Origin: Prochilodus magdalenae
Lineage: Eukaryota > Chordata > Actinopteri > Characiformes > Prochilodontidae
Length of the DNA: 64,000 nucleotides
NCBI GenBank assembly: GCA_024036415.1
Contig: JAMWET010006786.1
Location: 1 to 64,000, forward strand
Direction of reading: 5' to 3'
A program made the position numbers and the translations under genes. The notes under the pieces are model-generated. The model was given only the letters and a program-made list of their open reading frames with translations, was not told the DNA's origin and searched no databases. Positions 11,476 to 22,451 of the stretch are shown piece after piece. Positions within the stretch are counted from its first letter, which is position 1, and each line of letters opens with the position of its first letter.

Positions 11476-14400
11476 TCAGCATTGTTCCTCCTCTTTAATC
11501 TTCTGACTCAGTTTCTCCAAAACCAGGTTCATGTTAGTGTTCTTGTTCAGCTTGAAGTAAAAATCTTTTCGGATGGGATGTATAGTGAGCCACTCTGGTG
11601 TCAGCTCAGCCAGCAAGCGAAGATGTTTTTCCATTTCCCCTAAAATGAGTAGGACATGCACCTGTTAATAAACCAACTTCAAAAGAACATAAATGCAATG
11701 TGCTGCTGTAGAATTAAAGAATTTCCTTTATTCTAACAAAATGAAGATGTTACCATCTTAATCGTGCTCACCTGTGCTTAGAGAAGAACGATAGCTGGCG
11801 ATCATGCGATTGCAGGTGATCTCCATGATCAAAGCCGGCTTCTTTTCAGCCACAAAGATGTTTCTCAGGATCCTGGCCAGCTCCGGTAGCCGTGACATCA
11901 TTGAAAGACGTTCCTCCTGCTCCGGGTTCCTAGTCATTGCTGCCTGTAGTTTCTGAGACTCTTTAGCCCGGATCTGGACAATTAAAAAAAATACACATTT
12001 TTAAATGGTTAGTACCACTAAACTCCACCAACATGGCCAGCAGTGATAAGCATATTACTCTAGACACATTTCATTTACTGCTAGCCACATACTAACATCA
12101 GACTATACATTTAAACCTCAGAATGGTCAATGTGTGCAAGCGAATTGGAAATGGGGCTGGGCAACATGAGTACATTGTGAAGATGCACTACAAAGAGAGC
12201 ATAATCGGCTGCAAAGTTTAAACACCAAGTGACCAGTGTTTGCAATACATACCCTTTCCAACAGTGACTGGGACACCCCTTTGAGGGCACTGGGCGTTTG
12301 TACAGGAGTCACATCTGGTTTCGCTGGGGGCTCTGGCTCTTTTGCACATGCAGCCTCTGCTGTCTTTAAGACCATACTAGCCAAGGCCTTTTCCATCTGA
12401 AAAAGTCAAGTTCAATAATATATTTAGGAAATAAAAAATAAATCAATCTGTTAAAGCCTTTGTAAAAAAATGAAGGATTTGTAACTGAGCAATTGTCATT
12501 TACAGATTTAAAACTTTTACTCTATGCCTTAAAGTTCTTTGCTGTCCTGAAGCTTCTGGCTTCAATTAAAGCAAAAGTTCATCTTACCTTAGGGGTCATG
12601 AGTAAGCGAGCTTTATCCAGCACTTCCTGAGCGGTGGTCAGTTTCGCTGTTTGGGGAGGCTGAGGCAAATCAGAGGGCTGGATATTTGGCACCTCATCCA
12701 CACTGAATCTGGGGTGCCAGCGAGTAAGCTTGTCATCTGGGACGACCACAGGAGGGTTCAGAGTGGCCAAGAACACCTGCAGGACAGACCAAGGACCTTC
12801 ATGTTTAATGTTTCTTTATAAGCTTTCAATGCATCTCATGTAAAGCTGTACACAACCACCCCAGGTCAAGTTACGTGTTTGTTGATCAAGTGTAACATCC
12901 ACTCCATAAAATTACACCGAATGTAACGTTCTTCTGGAATACTCTGTACAGATTTTATTTGCCCAGTTTAAAATACCCTGAAGGGTGGACATACGAGGTG
13001 TGCCATACATTTGGCATAGCTCATATTTATTATAATGCGTAACAGAACAGTGCCAACCTTATGGTGTCCCTTCACAACTTCAACCAAATTTTGGTGGAAT
13101 ATGCGTCTCCTCTCCAGCAGCCGAGTAGCGGACAGTACAGGCCGAGCTCCGTTTGTTTCTAAGTAAAAAGCAGAAGGTCTTATGAGTAAAATAATTCAGA
13201 CAACCAGACTGGTTAAATACTGTTTCAGACACTTCTCTTAGATCAGTTACCTTCTTCGATGACCGGCTCCACAGTGAGCTGGTAGAGAGACTTCTTTGCT
13301 GTGGCACTGAAGTTCGGGATGTTTTTCTCCTGCCGATAGATGTAGGCAGACGGGTACACTGCCTTAATCTGGCCTACATGAGTCTCCTCAAAACGCCTGG
13401 GAATGAAAGGACAATAAGAATAAGCAACTCACTCCCCACAATGCCAGCTGATTTACAAGGCTTTTTAAGGAAACATTTTAATGGAAGTACTCGTTGCTCT
13501 TACTTATGCATCATGTCCTGGACTCCTTGTTTGACCTTAGAAAAGGTGACCGTTTCAGAACGGTTGAAGAGCATGCCAACAATAGTGTCCATGCTGCGGA
13601 ACATCTCGGCCAAAACCTTGTACTTGAATGGCAGGGTGAGGCCAGGAGGAACATCCTGAGCTAGAGTGTGGTAGCGCTGGTAAGCAGGAAGCTTCTCTCT
13701 GAAATAAGAGTAGCACCAACCATGTTAAAAATGACAAGCCTTTAATTTATACATACACGAACACAGACATCCCATGGGGCAACCTACCTTCCTGTCTAAA
13801 ATAGATTTCTGTGACAGATGTCATGCATGTCTGACTACATTTGGTTTACTGGGGAAACTGTGCACTATGGCATGCTGCCCCTCCATGACCCAAGACCATT
13901 ACATCAACACCACAGAGACTGTTACAGGGTGACCGCAGTTTCACACATTCCCAATGCACTCTACATGTGTATCAGCATGTTAACAGAACCCAGCTTACCC
14001 TTCCTCGGCTATGGGCTGAGCCTGTGTTTGCTCCTCATTGGATTTCTTCACCTCCGGGGTTCTTTCAGCTTTTCTCTGCTGGACTTTGGCTGAAAGCTCT
14101 CTGGCGCTGTCAAGTCGGGCTTTAAGCTCAGCGAGTGTGGACACCGGAGCAGGAGTGGGTGAGGTCACACTTTCAGACTGGCTTTTCAGCTTCTGCAGAC
14201 GAGACTTCAATGCTGCCACATCTTCTCTAGAGAAGGTTTTCTGAAACAGATACAAAGACTGATAAGGACACAGTTCATGAAGAATAATAAAGTGGGCTTT
14301 AAGTAATATCCCTGGGTCTTGCAAACTGATCTTAACTGTAGAGTCCTGTTAAGTACAACAACCTGGATTTTAACATATTTCTCTGTACTGAATATCAAAA

Positions 14401-16187
14401 CCTACAGAGTTGTCAGGAATTCTCTCAAAGATCCAGGAATGTGTACTTCATTCCCACTAAATTCTATCAAGTGTGTTGTTCTCTCTTTACATACAAAGAC
14501 AAATATCATAGGTACTACCTGACTGTAGATGCACGAATAAACAAATATGTTTAAAATGCTCTACTGTTCCTTTATTTATCCTACCTTGGTCTTGGTAGCC
14601 TGTTTGGGACTGCTGTGGTCACCCACTTTGTTTGCAGGGGACCTGTTTTTGCCATGATTGACCAGAGTCTTGGATTCTTTATGGACAAATTGTGAAGGAG
14701 CCTGAGAGTCAGTGTTGGCCAAGGCTTCGTCTGGAGCCTGCATGCAAACATTACAACATGAATCTGTGAATCCTCTGATCGTTTACCTAATTTACTCCCA
14801 ACCATTAACACCTAACAAGTCTGTGCTCCTTTTGTTCTATAAGCATGTTAATTTGGTTTAGAAGCTGTTAAATCACACCACAGTGAACATGCATACAGCA
14901 CTTGGCCTGAAGACACTGCTATAAAAGTCTACTGTAACTACTGCACAGCACTTCCTAAGACACTTAACACAGAAGTCTAGGAACTGTACCAGATCAGCTG
15001 CACTGCCAACTTCAAGATATGGAAAAATCAATATGACTGCTAAACCATTTGGAATTGCCTAGCTCACCAGTAAACAGCTGACCTGTTACCTCATCCACAT
15101 CACAAGTCAGTTTAACTCTATCAATACACGTAGAAGAATCCGTAAACCACAATTAAACAGCATACCCAGCCCTAAATTTCTCCCATAGCACTACCCAAGT
15201 GAACATGCCCAAAATGAACACCGAGCCTCTAAAGGTAATGCGGAATCCCATCCAATTCAACTCATTCAGATGCGAACTGGTTCATTAGAAATTATCCCCC
15301 TCCTAAAGAAACCTGGAGTGGGCTGGTTTAACTATCTTCCCTTTCACTAGTGTTATATTGAGATATTCGTCTGGCTAAACAGCACCCAAGGAAAACGTAC
15401 TTCTTATTTTAACTGCTGAGAACAGTCAGGAGACACGTGTAGGTTCACTGGCGCTTTGGCGTGTAAATAAAGGCCGTGGTTGTGACATGGCGCCCCCTGG
15501 TACCCCTCACCACTACTATAAAATAAACTAGTCTATACAACCAGCCTCTCTGTAGTACTCATCTAAACCGCAGATTTCTGCAGGATTGTGCAGGACCGGT
15601 GGAAATTCCTTTTAGGTGTATGAATGTTACAGTTCCCGACTATGAATGCGAGAGTGCCCCAGACTAACCTGCTCCACTTTGGTGAGCTGTAGTTTCTTCC
15701 TCGCTGTGCTCTTCCTCTGCTCGGTCGCTGGTGCTGCAGCGTCTGCACTCTGCTCCTTTCCCACTACCCGGAGGCGCTTTTTGGCCGTGCTGTGCTGCTC
15801 TGTGGCGGAGGTGAACACAGCAGTGCTCAGATCAAACTCTGCCTCGGTCGAACTCCTCTTTGGGGTGCGGGGGGTCACGGCCTCGGGCTGCTTGAATTCT
15901 GCCTTGCTGCTTTCGGAGCAGGGCTCTAGGCGATCAGACAATGGGTCAGCAGCTACGGCCTCGGCGATTACCCGCAGAAATTCCTCCTGGACGCCATTAA
16001 GCTGTTCTGTGGGGAGTCGCGAAGCACCAGCGCGTGTTTTGCTAGTTAGACGAGTTTCTCTTCTCCTTGTGCCGGCGTCCTTCTGGACTATCACAGGGCC
16101 CTCCGTCGTCCTCTCTTTCCGGCCCTTCCGAGATCCAGTAGCCCTCTTATTCCGGGAAAAATAATCAGTAACGCGAGCCTGGGACAT
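11476..16187 (-). CDS. cdt1: DNA replication licensing factor CDT1, complete, 10 coding exons
   Basis: Nuclear factor that loads MCM2-7 at origins in G1. Coding exons, in transcript order: 16187-15669, 14737-14585, 14240-13999, 13698-13504, 13396-13251, 13158-13058, 12776-12588, 12396-12253, 11973-11772 and 11639-11476 (stop TGA). They join in phase to 684 residues, longer than human (546) because the N-terminal region is longer. The start [14 protein letters not shown] is a PIP degron (Q3, T7-D8, Y9-F10, basic K14) for PCNA-coupled CRL4-Cdt2 destruction. KKRL further along is a possible cyclin-binding motif. Exons 4-6 (about 305-452) form the geminin-binding winged-helix region ([35 protein letters not shown]). 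Exon 7 has [14 protein letters not shown]. Exons 9-10 (about 564-684) form the MCM-binding C-terminal domain ([24 protein letters not shown]). Introns end GT-AG. Confidence 0.96.
15489..15503. promoter_or_regulatory. CTCF-like motif in CDT1 intron 1
   Basis: GGCGCCCCCTGGTAC; the reverse complement contains CCAGGGGGCGCC, close to the CTCF core. Motif match only. Confidence 0.3.
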
Positions 16188-16298
16188 CTTCAAAAATATT
16201 AAACAGCCCGGTAAAAAGTAACGTTAAGTTTGAGATCTACACTCCGAGCAGCGACGGTTGTTGTTGTCGTTCCTCTCAGAGCTGCAGCTTCTCTGCGA

Positions 16299-16450
16299 CT
16301 TTCCCGCGAAACTGTACCATGTGACCTTTGTAGGCGGGAGGCGCTTCAAAGCACGCGGGCTTACAGCGTTTCTATTGGAGGACTCGTCCATCAAACAGCA
16401 GCCACTCGTACGTGATTGAGTAGAATGTCAAGCCCTCGCAAATGACGTCA
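16299..16450 (-). promoter_or_regulatory. CDT1 promoter: E2F, CHR-like, CCAAT and CRE motifs
   Basis: Going upstream from the CDT1 ATG: a palindromic E2F site TTTCCCGCGAAA (16300-16311), a second GGCGGGA (16333-16339), TTTGAA on the - strand (16345-16350, CHR-like), CCAAT on the - strand (16374-16378) and a perfect CRE TGACGTCA (16443-16450). There is no TATA box. CDT1 is a known E2F target in vertebrates, so this arrangement fits G1/S control. Function here is inferred. Confidence 0.65.
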
Positions 16451-16619
16451 GATTTGCGCTTTTACTTTTTTGTGTTTTTATTTCATTTAAATAATTCAAG
16501 AAAAATGAAAAGAAATATAAAGTCTGGTCTGTGTGAAAGATATAAATAACATTTTCTATAAATGAGCATGTCAAATAAAATAAATACTGCAACTCATTTC
16601 ATTAAGGAAACATTTACCA

Positions 16620-16620
16620 C

Positions 16621-16664
<44 letters not shown>

Positions 16665-16704
16665 TTCGCGCTTCATTAGAAAATATTATATATATATATA
16701 TATA

Positions 16705-16779
<75 letters not shown>

Positions 16780-16800
16780 TTCTAATGAAGCGCGAAGTAT
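16620..16800. repeat. AT microsatellite inside a perfect palindrome
   Basis: An (AT)n run (about 16621-16662) is followed by a 30-base arm (16661-16690, containing CTTCGCGCTTCATTAG), a second (TA)n run with one TTAA interruption, and the exact reverse complement of the arm (16771-16800). The unit 16661-16800 is therefore almost wholly self-complementary. It may be a foldback element or a microsatellite-rich insertion. Confidence 0.9.
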
Positions 16801-18667
16801 TTTTCTTTAATCATAAAGACATATTTATTTACCAAATAACGGGTTTGTCTACAGCAAGGAAGAACTTAGAGGGTCGAACGCAACCAAATTTTCAAAATCT
16901 GGCGATTATTTTGTTTCTGTGTTTTTATTATTTGTTTATTTGTTTGTATTTAATTTTCTTTCATTTTAAATAGGGAGCTCCTGCGATGTTTCTAAATTGC
17001 TGAACAATTCAGTGGTTTAGCTTTAAATAAAGTCATCCCCAGTCGTTTGGTGTCGAATGAAATGGTTCATTATAGAGATAGGTAGCGACTTATTTCTCCA
17101 CAGGGGTGGTAATAGGAAACATCATGTTTAGAACACAAATATAGTCATTTTATTTACTGTCCAATCCCGCCTGTGAACCTATACGTGTTTTCTGTGTATT
17201 TATGTGTAATGCTGACTATCAAAATACCTCTGAAAAAGTGTTTCTTGTTTTGGCCCTCAGTGGGTAGGACCCCTCGCCATTGTTTCTGGCCAAGACCTTC
17301 TTTCAAGACAAACATTACGCAACGTATCAAGCATCAGGTAAAGTATTCCTACTAACAATAACTTTTTGTGATGGATCCTTTAGAGGTGGACGTCTGGTTC
17401 CTATTAGCACCACAGTAAACTAATCTAGAGCATTCCACGTTAAACCAGGGTCGTAGCCAGAACCTTTATAACATGGTGACCAGGTTAGGTATAGAAACGT
17501 ATTTAAAGCGGCCTGACAAAAAAACCTGAAAATAATGAAATGTTATAGCAGTTAGTATCAAGATTTTGTCCTGATATCAGACCTGCATAGCTAAAATAAC
17601 AGTGTTTTTTACTGAACTTGATAACCAAAGTTTAAAAAGTTTTTAGTAATTTATGTTTTTATTCCTTTTTCAATAAAGTTCAGTGAAAAATATATTGTTC
17701 ATTACTTCTACTGCTGAATCATATAATCCACAGCATAACATAAAACCAAACAAAAGCTTCTGCACTATATACGTGTCGAAATGTATAGGCGCCTTTAACT
17801 ATGTTTGCTCAGCAGTGTAGCCTGTGTGTAGTGTAGCAACGATAAGCTGATTATCACGGGCACCAGCATCACTCAACTTTTATAATGTATATGTAGCTGC
17901 TCTGATGGGCCATAGAAAATTCATCTGGTGACTGCTGCTTTATGATGATAGCTGTCTGACTTTGCATAACTGTGGTGGCCAGGAGAGTTGCCACACGTCA
18001 CGCTAGAGAGGCCCCTGGCTTTGCCACTGCACCAAACCACACCTTAGATAACATCTTTGCCATTTAACTATACAGACATTTTAAAATTTCACTGGAGCTC
18101 CCCTTTAACCCAGAAGCATACAAAATAAAACATGGCTATCTAGTTAGAACATGCGGTATTTATTACTGTGCATCTTTACAAGTTCAGAAGAAGTGTGGAA
18201 ATTTGCCTTCGCTTTGAATGCAATGGCTGTAAATCAGTATTTCGGCGTCATGAGGTGAGTTCAGCGCTAGGGGGCGCCAAAATCACAGCGTCAAATAAAA
18301 ACCGATTCCTTAAACGGGGCGAGAAACTGTGGAGGAATGTATTGTGAGAAAACATGTCGACGGCGTGGATATTAAACAAGGCTTTTTAATCCGTAAGTAA
18401 GCTGTTAAAAGACCTGGCTCTGGCTGTCAACTGTCTTTAAGGGTGCTTTGGGTACGTACGAGCGAAGACGAATGAAGGTGTCCGGTGTTGTAGACCACAC
18501 GTGGCAGAAGTTGTTACTGAGTGCGGTGCAAAATAATCTGACAAGTGAACTTGTGTGGTTTACAAACGGAGAGTTACAGCACAATTACTACAAGAACCGA
18601 GTTTGTTTACTCCTAAATTGAGCTAAGAGTGGTCCTGTCTACGCAGCTGTGGACAATTTCTGGTTCT
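16801..18667. other. CDT1-PIEZO1 intergenic, upstream part
   Basis: AT-rich in the left half. A piece around 17380-17410 with AGAGGTGGACGTCTGGTTCC recurs in diverged, reverse-complement form near 40030-40060 and may be an old dispersed repeat. From about 18230 the sequence is richer in CpG and could contain the PIEZO1 transcription start. No coding exon was seen. Confidence 0.4.
18262..18279. promoter_or_regulatory. CTCF-like motif upstream of PIEZO1
   Basis: CAGCGCTAGGGGGCGCCA matches the CTCF core at most positions. It sits in a CpG-richer stretch between the divergent CDT1 and PIEZO1 genes. Confidence 0.3.
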
Positions 18668-18796
18668 CCAGCTTCTTATTTGAATTTTCCCCTTCCACCT
18701 TAAATGGTGCGGCAGTTACATTCTAGCGCGAGAAGAGCCAGAATGTAACTCCTGCACAATTTAAGGCGGCACGGGACAATTCGAACAAGAAGCTGA
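18668..18796. mobile_element. Short hairpin (MITE-like) element, family E
   Basis: Two arms of about 55 bp are imperfect reverse complements. The left arm runs from AGCTTCTTATTTGAATT through CCACCTTAAATGGTGC to AGTTACATTCT. The right arm starts AGAATGTAACTCCTGCAC and ends AAGAAGCT. A second copy or relative is at 38489-38583. It has no coding capacity and lies about 670 bp before the PIEZO1 start codon. Confidence 0.7.
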
Positions 18797-19067
18797 CTCC
18801 ACTGTATTGTCTTCCACTTCCTCATACAGGTGAAGAACTGTGACAGTCTGAAGGTGGTGGAGATCCTGCATGCTGTAACTTGAGTCTAGGTGGTCCAGCA
18901 GCAGGCGCAGCAGCACTGTGGACCCTCCCTACCTCCCCCAATCCAGAACTGCTGAGGCCAAGGCTGGACAGACTGGACAAACTGCTTCAGCTATTAGTCC
19001 TGAGCTTGATTTAGGCAGACCAAGCTGCTGAGATACTTCACATACACTTCCAACTCAGGGGGAGTGT

Positions 19068-19124
19068 CATTCTCTCTCTCTCTCTCGTTCTCTCTCTCTC
19101 TGGCTCTCTCGCTCTCTCTCTCCC
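19068..19124 (+). repeat. Impure (CT)n tract upstream of the PIEZO1 ATG
   Basis: CT-repeat with GTT, GGC and CGC interruptions, 340 bp before the PIEZO1 start codon and possibly within its 5' UTR. Confidence 0.8.
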
Positions 19125-19461
19125 CCATTCCCTCAGACTGTAGAGCAGAAGTTGAGCGAACGTAGTGCTGGTGAATCACTTTTTCCAGCTTATACAGGGA
19201 ATGGCCAAGGCTTGGGAGGAAGCACTGGAACTGGCTAGGAGTTGTGTTTGGGAACTTTTGTGAGAACTTCTAGATCTGTCCGATGGCCAGTGCCAGGATG
19301 TAGATTCAAAGGAATTGGGATTGTTTTTTTGTTTTTTCTTTTCACAAAGTTCTTCACGGCTTTTTTTCTGGACCATGACGAGTAAACTTTGTGATCTTTT
19401 GGGATTATTTTTGTGCCCTGGCTGGAAACGAACGACAGGAGGACACTGCTGAGACCCTCTC

Positions 19462-19525
19462 ATGGAGCTCCAGCTGGGATGCGGTTTGCTCTACTGCTTT
19501 CTGCTGCCAGCTTTCCTGCTAGCAG
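19462..19525 (+). CDS. piezo1: PIEZO1 coding exon 1 (N-terminus)
   Basis: First coding exon of the mechanosensitive cation channel PIEZO1, a very large plasma-membrane protein that opens with membrane tension. The exon encodes 21 codons plus one base, starting MELQLGCGLLYCFLLP and ending in a hydrophobic run, and stops at a GTAAAC donor. It aligns with the vertebrate N-terminus, which has the same LLY..LLP..LLA pattern in the first transmembrane helix. The ATG (context CTCATGG) is chosen because it matches the family start and joins in phase to exon 2 34.5 kb downstream. The 5' UTR and promoter are not defined. CDT1 lies head to head on the left, as in mammals. Confidence 0.88.
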
Positions 19526-22451
19526 GTAAACATGGAACGCACATGGGGCCACCTCATTGGCTTAACTTCTGAACTAACGTCTTGGTTTGCAGGTGTTCGT
19601 GTTCTCAGTAGGTGGGCTATTGATCTTTTAATGGGGCTCCTCACTGTGATCTTCATTCATCAGGAGTGCTGATGAACGCTAATGTGCTCGCAGATCAAAT
19701 CATCATTTTCGGTTTGGTGGACTTGGAAAGTGGGTGTGAAAAAGTGAACTGTTTGGTTTGGCTAATCAAAAATGGAACTGTAATGAGGAATGTAGCGCAT
19801 AATAGGGTGAAACCAGTTTGATCATGTTGTTTGATGATGTGACAACCCCATAACTTGATAAATCAGTCGGCTGTATGTGAGACGAAGGCGTTATTGTGGA
19901 CCCTCCTTAAACAGGATAATTCATTTTTATCAAGATTTATTCGATTTTTCGGCTGAATTGTATTAAAGACACAAGCTAATGAGTCAATCAGTTTTCAAAA
20001 TAACATCCTTTATAAAGTCCTTTACCAAAGAATGTAATGTGTACTATTATATCTGTATATGCATTAACATTTGTGCATGTGCATTCTGTGTCGTGATTAT
20101 AGTTAGTGACTGTTTACATTCACTTAATGATCCTATAACTGCAGAAAGCCAGATTTTGTTATTAATATGTTCAGCACTATCGAGTAATTGGACAATGGAA
20201 AACTTTGGATCACCATGATTTTTCTGCTTTGTAACTGGCCACAAAATGAAAAAAAGGTCAAACCTTGCGGTAAAAAAAAAATCTAGTAATATTTCCTGAA
20301 ATTATGAACATTTATAATCTAGAAAAAGAATATGTACTATTCTATGTGTTATTTCGTCAACTCCAAAAGTGTTTTGTTGCCATCTCGCATCTCGGCCTGT
20401 TTTTGCTTACTCGCAAGACTAATAAAAAAAGAAAGAAATCAGAGTAAGAGTGTACATCCCCCAAAAATGTAATGTGTTACTGGATTTCTATATTTAATTC
20501 AATTTAAGACTAATTTATGACTTTTGACTAATCACTGCAGAAATCCAATTAAGGTAAGATTGTCAATATAAATACATTTAGTGTCATCAAAACTTTCAGT
20601 TGCCTATTTCAGTTGTTCAAGCTGTTTTGGTTTGGTTGCACCACTTGACTAACTGGTTAGGCTGCCTGACTTTTCAGGTTCATTTAAAATTAAACAGGTT
20701 TCGACTTAAACACCCGAAAAATAGGTGGTGGTTTTCCCGAGGTAGGACCACCTGACATGTTGAATTGAACCTTTCTAACCTAAATAGCTTAAAAACCTAT
20801 TTTTATTTACTTCACTTTGCTTTTTACATGACTTATTTGGATGGTGGAACAAAAGTTGCTAGTGAGTCGCGTACATTTAAAGTTTATAAACAAAATCATG
20901 TCAAACATTTTTATGTTAGAATTTTACAAAAATGAAATTGCCTTGCTTTATCGTTTTTTCAGCATACATGAGTAGAACGTTGCACCATGTAATTTTTCAG
21001 GCAAATTATGTATCAAGAAATTACTGTAATAAAAAAATAACTATAGTACATTTATTTAGCATTTCAAGGTTTATTAGTTTATTCAGCGCTACTATTATAT
21101 GAAATAATGGTTGTTAATATGGTGAGTTAGACCGTGCATTGTGCCTATATTTATGGTTACTCTTTTTTCAGCTTATCAAACGTCAGAAAAATATGGTATA
21201 TCAAGTATAAAGAAAAATCTTGAATTAGGTAATTATTTATAATCTCTGTCACCTACCAATGTGATGAGTAGCATTTGAATAGCAGTGTAAATATAAATTT
21301 TCATTATTGCGTCTTTAGTCTTTATCTGTGGACTAAAGGGAAATGACTGACCATTGTAAAGGAACAGAATGGTCATGGGGCTTTTTTTGAACTGAACACA
21401 ACAGCCAACCAAAAAGCCTATTCTAGTTTTGGATGTGAGTTGTGGAACATATTCAGCATGTTTCTAATGTAGTTGTTTTCCACATTCTTTGGAGACCGCA
21501 ATGAGTGTCCTGATTCAACAGGTGTTTTTTATTTATTTATTTATTTTATGTTTAATGTATTTTCTATTTTTTTAAGCAGACCCACCCTAGCAGTAGGCTT
21601 CCTCTACTGCCAGTAACACCTCACTCTTACTCACACTAAACATGCAGTATATCTTTTTCATTCACTTCTTACTCTAGTTTGGCAGAAGGTTTCCCCCTTT
21701 ACTCTGAATGCAGTCAGGCAGCCAAAACATGTGTGGTATCTAAAAGTTTGCTTCTCTAGTTTTGCAGTGTAGCAAAGGGGCTGATACAGCCAGCAAGTTA
21801 TAGAAGCTTGTCACCAAGCAATTAGCATGCTGTTAACTGTGTGCCCGTATCATCATACCTTTTTCTCATTTTTCTCAAGGTATGTCAAGTTGTTTATTAA
21901 TCTTAAATGGGCTTGTTTGTGTTATTCCAGATGCTGTATGACATGCTGTCTATAAAAACAGGCAAAAGTCCATACCATAAGCAGTAAAGGCATTATTAAA
22001 GAGGATTACCAGCAGTTTTTCACCAGCTGTTTTCCCATAGAACACCCTGCATGTGTCCCTCCACCATAAATGGAGTTAAAGACCAAAACCTTCATTAAAA
22101 GGTGTTGAAAAGTTTGTTGCCTGATATCTATGTAGTGTTGTGTACTAACTTTCAGTGAGGGAATTTTTAGAGGTGGAGGTCATCACCACCACAATCAACA
22201 ATGTTGACTGTGACTTTTTTAACACCAAGCCACCCCAATATTTTTTTGTGTCTTATTTTTTCCTATTGCTTTTTGGCCTGTTTTCCTAGTCTGTGTTAGT
22301 CAGAGGAGAATGGGTTCCCCTTTTTAAACCTCGGTTCCTCCTTTTGCTCCTTTCTTTTCCTTTCTTCTTTTATTGCCTCTGTCACTTTGCTTGCTCATTG
22401 GGTGCTTGGACCTGGATTCTCCGTAAAGCTGCTTTGTGACTGCTTTTTATA

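Noticed and set aside
16185..16193. Upstream start of CDT1 two codons earlier
   Set aside because: The earlier codon is TTG; the ATG at 16187-16185 gives the conserved N-terminal degron context.
16562..16810. Tyr-Ile repeat open frame (also at 33015-33236)
   Set aside because: Direct translation of TA microsatellites.
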